From assembly GCA_019155185.1 (NCBI GenBank), contig CM032805.1, positions 1,113,501 through 1,177,500 of the forward strand: 64,000 nt of DNA. Reading direction: 5' to 3'. Below are positions 55,601 to 64,000 of the stretch, piece after piece. Source of the stretch: Beaufortia kweichowensis. Its lineage: Eukaryota > Chordata > Actinopteri > Cypriniformes > Gastromyzontidae. Made by a program: the position numbers and the translations under genes. The first letter of the stretch is position 1. Each line of letters opens with the position of its first letter. The notes under the pieces are model-generated. The model was not told where the DNA came from and did no database searches. It saw nothing but the letters and a program-made list of their open reading frames with translations.

Positions 55601-58600
55601 TGGTGTGGTGTGACTTTAGAGTGTAGTGTGTAGTGTGGTGTGGTTTGAGTGTGTGAGTGTGGTGTGGTGTGACTTTAAAAGTGTGTGTGTGGTGTGGTGT
55701 GACTTTAGGTGTGTGGTGTGGTGTGGTGTGAGTGTGGTGTGACTTTAGGTGTGGTAGTGTGTGTGGTGTGGTGTGACTTTAGGTGTGGTGTGGTGTGGTG
55801 TGGTGTGACTTTAGGTGTGGTGTGGTGTGGTGTGACTTTAGGTGTGGTGTGGTGTGACTTTAGGTGTGGTGTGGTGTGACTTTAGGTGTGGTGTGGTGTG
55901 GTGTGGTGTGACTTTAGGTGTGGTGTGGTGTGGTGTGGACTTTGTGGTGTGGTGTGACTTTAGAGTGTGTGTGGTGTGGTGTGAGTGTGTGTGGTGTGGT
56001 GTGGTGTGAGTGTGGTGTGGTGTGGTGTGACTTTAGGTGTGGTGTGGTGTGGTGTGACTTTAGAGTGTGTGGTGTGGTGTGGTGTGGTGTGACTTTAGGT
56101 AGGTGTGGTGTGGTGTGGTGTGACTTTTAGGTGTGGTGTAGTGTGGTGTGTGTGTGAGTGTGGTGTTTAGTGTGTGGTGTGGTGTGGTGTGGTGTGACTT
56201 TAGAATGGTGTGGTGTGGTGTGGTGTGACTTTAGTGTGACTTTAGAGTGTGGTGTGGTGTGTGTGTGTGACTTTAGGTGTGGTGTGGTGTGGTGTGACTT
56301 TAAAGGTGTGGTGTGGTGTGGTGTGGTGTGACTTTAGGTGTGGTGTGGTGTGTGTTGTGACTGTAGGTGTGTAGTGTGACTGTGGTGTGGTGTGGTGTGG
56401 TGTGGTGTGACTTTAGAGTGTGTGTGGTGTGGTGTGGTGTGACTTTAGAGTGTGGTGTGGTGTGACTTTAGGTGTAGTGTGGTGTGGTGTGGTGTGTGAC
56501 TTTGGTGTGGTGTGACTTTGGTGTGGTGTGGTGACTTTGAGAGTGTGGTGTGGTGTGGTGTGGTGTGGTGTGACTTTAGGTGTGGTGTGGTGTGTAGTGT
56601 GGTGTGACTTTAGAGTGGTGTGGTGTGGTGTGGTGTGACTTTAGGTGTGGTGTGGTGTGGTGTGGTGTGACTTTAGAGTGTAGTGTGGTGTGGTGTGACT
56701 TTAGTATGGTGTGGTGTGGTGTAGAGTGTAGTGTGGTGTGGAGTGTGACTTTTAGTGTGTGGTGTGGTGTGGTGTGACTTTAGAGTGTGTGTGGTGTGGT
56801 GTGGTGTGACTTTAGTGTAGTGTGGTGTGGTGTGGTGTGTGGTGTGGTGTGAGTGTGATTAGGTGTGTGTGTGTGTGTAGTGTGACTTTGTGGTGTGGTG
56901 TGGTGTGGTGTGGTGTGGTATGACTTTAGAGTGTGGTGTGGTGTGGTGTGACTTTAGAGTGTAGTGTGGTGTGGTGTGAGTGTGACTTTAAATTGTAGTG
57001 TGGTGTGGTGTGACTTTAGAGTGTGGTGTGGTGTGGTGTGACTTTAAAAGTGTGGTGTGACTTGTGGTGTGTGTGGTGTGGTGTGACTTTAGGTGTGGTG
57101 TGGTGTGGTGTGACTTTAGCACTTGTAGTGTGAGTGTGGTGTGGTGTGACTTTAGAGTGTGTGGTGTGGTGTGGTGTGACTTTAGTGTGGTGTGAGTGTA
57201 GATGTGGTGTGGTGTGAGTGTGACTTTAGTGGTGTGGTGTGGTGTGACTTTAGAGTGTGGTGTGGTGTGGTGTGACTTTGGTGTGGTGTGGTGTGACTTT
57301 AGAGTGTGGTGTGGTGTGTGGTAACTTGTGACTTTAGAGTGTGGTGTGTGTGTGACTTTAGTGGTGTGGTGTGAGTGTGACTTTAGAGTGTGGTGTGGTG
57401 TGGTGTGGTGTGACTTTAATTGTAGTGTAGTGTGTGGTGTGGTGTGACTTTAGAGTGTGGTGTGGTGTGTGTGGTGTGACTTTAGAGTGTAGTGTGGTGT
57501 GACTTTGTGACTTGTGTGTAGTGTGTAGTGTGTGAGTGTGGTGTGACTTGTGACTTGTGAGTGTGGTGGTGTGGTATGGTGTGACTTTAAGTGTAGGTGT
57601 AGTGTGGTGTGGTGTGACTTTAAATTGGTGGTGTGAGTGTAGTGTGGTGTGGTGTGACTTTAGAGTGTGTGGTGTGACTGTAGTGTAGTGTGGTGTGTAA
57701 ATTGTGGTGTGGTGTGGTGTGACTTTAAGTGGTGTGTATGGTGAGTGTGGTGTAGTGTGACTTTAAAAGTGTAGTGTGGTGTGTGTTTATGAGTTTAGTG
57801 TGTAGTGTGGTGTGGTGTGACTTTAGTGTAGTGTGTGTGGTGTGGTGTGACTTTAGAGTGTAGTGGTGTGTGGTGTGACTTTAAGAGTGTGTGGTGTGGT
57901 GTGAGTGTGGTGTGGTGTGAATTGTAGTGTGGTGTAGTGTGACTTTACAAAGTGTGGTGTGGTGTGGTGTGACTTTAGTATGGTGTGAGTGTGGTGTAGG
58001 TGTGACTTTAAAGTGTGGTGTTAGTGTGTGTGGTGTGACTTTAAGTGTGGTGTGGTGTGGTGTGACTTTAGAGTAGTGTGGTGTGGTGTGTATGACTTTA
58101 GAGTGTGGTGTGGTGTGGTGTGAGTGTGACTTTAAAATTGTGGTGTAGTGTGGTGTGGTGTGACTTTAGAGTGTGTGGTGTAGTGTGGGTGTGACTTTTG
58201 GTGTGGTGTGGTGTGGTTTGGTGTGACTTTATGGTGTGGTGTAGTGTAGTGACTTGTGACTTGTGGTGTGGTGTAGTGTGGTGTGACTTTAAAGTGTGGT
58301 GTGTAGTGTGGTGTGACTTTAGATTGTAGTGTGGTGTGGTGTGGTGTGAGTGTGTGACTGGTGTGGTGTGTGTGGTGTGACTTTAAATTGTGAGTGTGTG
58401 GTGTGGTGTGGGTGTGACTTGTATGTGTGTGTGTGGTGTGTGTGGTGTGACTTGGTGTGGTGTGAGTGTAGTGTGACTTTAAGGTGTGTGTGTAAGTGTG
58501 ACTTTAAGTGTGTGACTGTGACTGGTGTGTGGTGTGGTGTGACTTTAAATTGTAGTGTGGTGTGGTGTGTGTGACTTTGAGAGTGTAGGTGTGAGTGTGT

Positions 58601-61600
58601 GGTGTGGTGTGGTGTGACTTTAGAGTGTAGTGTAGTGTGGTGTGGTGTGGTGTGACTTTAAGGTGTAGTGTGGTGTGTGTGTGACTTTAGGTGTGTAGTG
58701 TGGTGTGACTTTAGTGTGGTGTAGTGTGGTGTGTGTAGTGTGAGTGTGGTGTGGTGTGACTTTAGGTGTGGTGTAGTGTGTGGTGTGACTTTAGAGTGTG
58801 GTGTGAGTGGTGTGGTGTGGTGTGACTTTAGAGTGTGGTGTGTGTGGTGTGACTTTTGACTTTGTGTGGTGTAGTGTGGGTGTGAGTTTGGTGTGGTGTG
58901 ACTGTAGAGTGTGTGTGGTGTGACTTTAAATTGTGAGTGTGGTAGTGTGGTGTGACTTTAAGAGTGTGTGTGTGTGGTGTGACTTTAGGTGTGAGTGTGG
59001 TGTGAGTGTGACTTTTGTGAGTGTAGTGTGGTGTGAGTGTGTGTGGTGTGGTGTGACTTTAGAGTGTGGTGTGGTGTGACTTGACTTTAGTGTGGTGTGA
59101 GTGTGAGTTTGACTTTAAGTGTGGAGTATAGTGTGGTGTGACTTTAGAGTGTAAGTGTGACTGTGTGAGTGTGGTGTGGTGTGACTTTAGAGTGTGTGTG
59201 GTGTGGTGTGTAGTGTGACTTTAAAATTGTGGTGTGGTGTGTGGTGTGTGTGTGTGTGGTGTGACTTTAAGTGTAGTGTGTGTGGTGTAGTGTGTGTGGT
59301 GTGACTTTAAAATTGTGTGGTGTGGTGTAGTGTGGTGTGACTTTAGGTGTGGTGTGTGTGGTGTGAGTGTGACTTTAAGTGTGGTGTGGTGTGGTGTAGT
59401 GTGACTTTAGGTTGTAGTGTGGTGTGGTGTGAGTGTAGGTATAGTGTGGTGTGGTGTGACTTTAGTGTGAGTGTGGTGTGGTGTGGTGTGGTGTGACTTT
59501 AGGTGTGTGGTGTAGTATGGTGTGTGTGACTTTGGTGTGGTGTGAGTGTAGTGTAGTGTGGTGTGGTGTGGTGTGGTGTGGTGTGGATGTGTATGGTGTG
59601 TGTGGTGTGACTTTAGAGTGTGTAGTGTGGTGTGGTGTGACTTTAGGTGTGGTGTGGTGTGGTGTGGTGTGAGTGTGGTGTGGTGTGGTGTGACTTGTGA
59701 CTTTAGAGTGTGGTGTGGTGTGGTGTGACTTTAGGTGTAGTGTGGTGTGGTGTGGTGTGGTGTGACTTTAAGAGTGGTGTGGTGTGTGGTGTGGTGTGAC
59801 TTTAGGTAGTGTGGTGTGGTGTGACTTGTAGGTGTGACTTTAGGTGTGTGTGGTGTGTGTGGTGTGGTGTGACTTTAGTGTGGTGTAGTGTGGTGTGGTG
59901 TGACTTTAGGTGTGGTGTAGTGTGTGTGACTTTAGGTGTGGTGTGGTGGTGTGACTTTAGAGTGTGGTGTGGTGTGGTGTGACTTTAGGTGTGTGTAGTG
60001 TGGTGGTGTGACTTTAGGTGTGGTGTGGTGTGGTGTGGTGTGACTTTAGGTGTGTAGTGTGAGTGTGGGTGTGACTTGTGGTGTGGTGTGGTGTGGTGTG
60101 ACTTTAGAGTGTAGTGTGGTGTGTGTGGTGTGACTTTGATTGTAGTGTGTGTGGTGTGACTTTGTGTGTGGTGTGGTGTGGTGTGACTTTAGAGTGTGTG
60201 TGTGTAGAGTGTGGTGTGACTTTAGTGTGACTTGTAGAGTGTGAGTGTAGTGACTAGTGTGACTTTATGAGTGTAGTGTGTAATGGTGTGGTGTGGTGTG
60301 GTGTGGTGTGACTTTAAGGTGTGGTGTAGTGTAGTGTGGTGTGACTTTAAAGTGTGGTGTGGTGTAGTGTGTGTGACTTTGACTTTAGGTGTGGTGTGGT
60401 GTGGTGTGACTTTAAAATTGTGGTGTGGTGTGGTGTAAATTGTGTGGTGTGTGTGTGTGACTTTAGGTGTATGAGTGTGGTAACTTGTGGTGTGTGTGTG
60501 ACTGTGGTGTGACTTTAGAGTGTGGTGTGGTGTGTGTGGTGTGACTTTAGAGTGTAGGTGTGGTGTGTGTGGTGTGACTTTAGGTGTAGTGTGTGGTGTG
60601 GTGTGGTGTGACTTTAGGTGTGGTGTGGTGTGGTGTGGTGTGTGACTTTAGAGTGTGGTGTGGTGTGAGTGTGACTTTAGAGTAGGTGTGAGTGTGGTGT
60701 TTTAGACTTGTGTGGTGTGTGTAGTAGTGTGACTTTAAAGTGTGGTGTGGTGTGGTGGTGTGACTTTAGAGTGTGGTGTAGTGTGGTGTGGTGTGGTGTG
60801 ACTTTAAAGTGTGGTGTGGTGTGGTGTGACTTTAAAGTGTGGTGTGGTGTGACTTTAATTGTGTGTGTGTGGTTTGACTTTAAGTATGAGTGTGGTGTGG
60901 TGTGACTTTAGAGTGTGGTGTGTGGTGTGAGTGTAGGTGTGACTTTAGAGTGTAGTGTGGTGTGTGTTAGTGACTTTAGGTGTGAGTGTGGTGTTGTGAG
61001 TGTGACTATTTAGAGTGAGTGTGAGTGTGGTGTGACTTTAGGTGTGTGTGGTGTAGTGTGACTTTAGAAATTGTGTAGTGTGGTGTAAGTGTGACTTTAA
61101 GGTGTAGTGTGGTGTGGTGTGGTGTGACTTTAGGAGTGTGGTGTGGTGTGGTGTGGTGTGACTGAGTTAGTGTGGAGTGTGGTGTGACTTTGTGTAGTGT
61201 GGTGAGTGTGACTTTAGGTGTGGTGTGGTGTGAGTGTGACTTTAAGGTGTGGTGTGTGGTGTGGTGTGACTTTGGTGAAGTGTGGTGTGGTGTGTGTGAC
61301 TTTGACTTGTATGGGTGTGTATGTGGTGTGGTGTGGTGTGACTTTTATGAGTGTGGTGTGGTGTGGTGTGTGTAAAAGTATGACTTTAAGTGTGTAATTG
61401 TGTGTGGTGTGGTGTGACTTTAGTGTAGTGTAATGGTGTGGTGTGGTGTGAGTGTGACTTTAGAGTGTGGTGTGGTGTGTGTGGTGTGACTTTAAGGTGT
61501 GGTGTGGTGTGGTGTGACTTTAGAGTGTGGTGTAGTGTGTGTAGTGACTTGTAGGTGTGGTGTGTGTGACTTGTAAGTGTGTGGTGTAGTGTGAGTGTGA

Positions 61601-64000
61601 CTTTAGAGTGTAATTGTGAGTTTAGAGTGTGTGTGTGGTGTGTGGTGTGGTGTGACTTTAGTAAGTGTAAGTATGGTGTGGTGTGGTGTGACTTGAGGTG
61701 TAGTGTAGGTGTGACTTTGAGTGTGAATGTGGTGTGGTGTGACTTTAGAGTGTGGTGTGGTGTGTGTGGTGTGACTTTAAGGTGTGGTGTGGTGTGGTGT
61801 GGTGTGACTTTAGGTGTGGTGTGGTGTGGTGTGACTGTGACTTGTGGTGTGTGTAGTGTGGTGTGAGTGTGACTTTAAATTGTAGTGTGTGTGTGTGTGT
61901 GGTGTGACTTTAGTGGTGTGGTGTGGTGTGGTGTGACTATGTGGTGTGGTGTGGTGTGGTGTGTGTGTGTAGGTATGGTGTGGTGTGACTTTGGTGTGGT
62001 GTGTGAGTGTGGTGTGACTTTAAGAGTGTAGTGTAGTGTGCTTGACTTTAGGTGTGGTGTGGTGTGGTGTGACTTTAGAGTGTGGTGTGGTGTGAGTGTG
62101 ACTTTAGGTGTGGTGTGGTGTGGTGGTGACTTTAGGTGTGGTGTGGTGTGGTGTGGGTGTGACTTTAGTGTGGTGTGGTGTGTGTGTGGTGTGGTGTGGT
62201 GTGGTGTGACTTTGGTGTAGGTGTGGTGTGGTGTGGTGTGACTTTAGAATTGTAATTGGTGGTGTGGTGTGACTTTAGAATTGTAGTGTGGTGTGGTGTG
62301 ACTTTAGGTGTGGTGTGGTGTGGTGTGGTGTGGTGTGACTTTAGAGTATGGTATGGTAGTGTGACTTTAAGAGTGTGAGTGTGGTGTGGTGTGACTTTAA
62401 ATTGTGGTGTGGTGTAGTGTGTGTGTTGGGTGACTGTGGTGTTGTGTGGTGTGACTTTAAGTGTAGTGTGGTGTGGTGTGAGTGTGACTTTAGAGTGTGG
62501 TGTGGTGTGGTGTGCTTGACTTTAAGTGTAGTGTGGTGTGTGTGTGTGGTGTGACTTTAGTGTTGACTTTAATTAGTGTAGTGTGGTGTGGTGTGGTGTG
62601 ACTTTAGAGTGTGTGTGGTGTGGTGTGAGTGTGAGGTGTGACTTTAAATGAGGTGTGTGTGGTGTGGTGTGGTTGTGACTTGAGTGTAGTGTGGTGTGGT
62701 GTGGTGTGGTGTGTGTGTGGTGTGACTTTAAGATTGTGGTGTGGTGTGGTGTGACTTTAGGTGTAGTGTGGTGAAGTGTGACTTTAAAGTGTGGTGTGGT
62801 GTGGTATGACTTTAAGTTTGTGGTGTGAGGTTTAAAATGTGTAGGTGAGTGTGACTTTAAGTGTGGTGTGTGTGTGTGGTGTGACTTTGAGTGTGTGTGT
62901 GGTGTGGTGTGACTTTAGACTTGTAGTGAGTGTGGTGAGTGTGACTTTAGTGTGGTGTGAGTGTGACTTTAGAGTGTAGTGTGGTGTAGTGTGGTGTGGT
63001 GTGACTTTAGGTGTGGTGTGGTGTGAGTGTGACTTTAGAGTGTGGTGTGGTGTGGTGTGACTTTAGGTGTGGTGTAGTGTGGTTGTGTGGTGAGTGTGGT
63101 GTTTAAGTGTGTGGTGTGGTGTGTGGTGACTTTAGAGTGTGGTGTGGTGTGGTGTGACTTTAGAGTGTGGTGTGGTGTGGTGTGGTGTGACTTTAGAGTG
63201 TGGTGTGGTGTGGTGTGACTTTGGTGTGGTGTGGTGTGGTGTGGTGTGACTTTGGTGTGGTGTGGTGTGGTGTGACTTTGGAGTGTAGTGTGGTGTGGTG
63301 TGGTGTGACTTTAGGTGTGGTGTGGTGTGGTGTGGTGTGACTTTGACTTTAGGTGTGGTGTGGTGTGGTGTGACTTTAGGTGTGTGGTGTGGTGTGGTGT
63401 GGTGTAGTGTGACTTTGGTGGTGTGAGTGTGGTGTGGTGTGACTTTAGGTGTGGTGTGAGTGTGACTTTAGGTGTGGTGTGGTGTGGTGTGGTGTGACTG
63501 TAGTGTGGTGTGGTGTGGTGTGACTTTAGGTGTGGTGTGGTGTGGTGTTGGTGTGACTTTAGTGTGGTGTGGTGTGGTGTGGTGTGACTTTAGGTGTGGT
63601 GTGGTGTGTGTGGTGTGACTTGTGGTGTGGTGTGGTGTAGTGTGAGTGTAGTGTGTAGTGTGAGTGTGACTTTGACTTTAGTGTGGTGTGGTGTAGGTGT
63701 AGTGTGGTGTGACTTTAGTGTGTAAGTGTGGTGTGGTGTGGTGTGGTGTGACTTTAGAGTGTGGTGTGTGGTGTGGTGTGACTTTAGGTGGTGTGAGTGT
63801 GGTGTGTGACTTTAGGTGTGGTGTGGTGTGGTGTGGTGTGACTTTGTGTGTGGTGTGGTGTGGTGTGACTTTAGTAATTGTGGTGTGGTGTGACTTTAGT
63901 GTAGTGTGAGTGTGACTTTGTAGTGTGGGTGTGACTTTAGGTGTGGTGTGGTGTGGTGTGTTGACTTTAGGTGTGGTGTGGTGTGGTGTGGTGACTTTAG

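Larger units (their letters stand above)
24031..64000 (+). repeat. 39.97-kb GT-rich satellite, (GTGTG)n-ACTTTAG type
   Basis: One continuous array to the window end. The unit is two to six or more GTGTG pentamers followed by ACTTTAG; the commonest lengths are 22 bp (three pentamers) and 27 bp (four). Junction variants are TTTAGGTGTG, TTTAGAGTGTG and TTTAAATTGTAG, and pentamer variants are GTGTA and GTGTGA. The plus strand is almost free of C outside the ACTTTAG punctuation and has practically no CG dinucleotide. No unique sequence, gene or transposon was seen inside. Open frames of 60-106 codons occur where 27-bp units stay in phase and read WCGVTLGV-like repeats; they are not genes. Confidence 0.95.

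Noticed and set aside
24718..63909. Many plus-strand open frames of 60-106 codons reading WCGVTLGV-like repeats
   Set aside because: They arise because 27-bp satellite units are a multiple of three and lack stops in one frame. Their starts and ends follow unit-length changes, and they have no regulatory or domain evidence.
24031..64000. Telomere-like repeat, since TTTAGG and TG-rich tracts are present
   Set aside because: The vertebrate TTAGGG motif is not tandemly repeated, and the array is a distinct GTGTG/ACTTTAG satellite; resemblance to yeast TG1-3 telomeres is superficial.
24031..64000. CRISPR-like array of repeats and spacers
   Set aside because: Spacers are not unique sequences but variable pentamer runs, and the genome is vertebrate.

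Overview
The window is vertebrate, almost certainly teleost and most likely cyprinid (zebrafish-like). The grounds are a fish-type NLRC3-like gene with a FISNA block and the N-terminal repeat exons typical of the zebrafish NLR expansion, DD34E Tc1 elements, Tx1/L1-type and RTE-type LINE remains, common cyprinid interspersed repeats, and the combination of NLR gene, tRNA-derived units and a huge satellite. That combination resembles the heterochromatic, NLR- and tRNA-rich long arm of zebrafish chromosome 4. The species and chromosome are inferences; the gene content is read from the sequence.

Positions 1-17,815 hold one minus-strand NLRC3-like gene. Going with its transcription there is a promoter with an interferon-response-like element (about 17,700-17,815), a predicted non-coding first exon ending at 17,554, a 5' intron invaded by a dead hAT/ZBED-type element (15,710-17,522), a short start exon (ATG at 15,600), two near-identical 114-bp exons, a 96-bp exon and a 1,790-bp FISNA/NACHT/winged-helix/HD2 exon (11,457-13,246). 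Then come six 177-bp LRR exons on a tandem 669-bp exon+intron unit (2,240-10,665), and possibly a tiny last exon at 1,130-1,151. The NACHT exon has two uncompensated frame breaks and one LRR exon has a 1-base insertion, so this copy is either a pseudogene or carries assembly errors. Three consecutive LRR introns carry a Tc1 element at the same TA.

Positions 17,816-23,930 are a repeat graveyard: a 103-bp truncated LINE with a 13-bp target duplication, a decayed antisense Tx1/L1-like LINE (about 17,990-21,340) interrupted by a solo LTR and by a GC-rich insert, one candidate terminal exon of an unknown gene (21,752-21,858), a cyprinid MITE-like repeat, an RTE-type reverse transcriptase scrap, a good tRNA-Ser(AGA) gene on the minus strand, and a duplicated set of degenerate tRNA-Ala-like units.

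After a 100-N gap (23,931-24,030), the remaining 39,970 bases are one strongly strand-asymmetric satellite. It is built from a variable number of GTGTG pentamers punctuated by ACTTTAG, giving quantised units such as 22 and 27 bp. Clean blocks alternate with degenerate blocks roughly every 3.5-4.2 kb, which suggests a higher-order organisation. Open frames inside it are by-products of 27-bp units and do not encode proteins.
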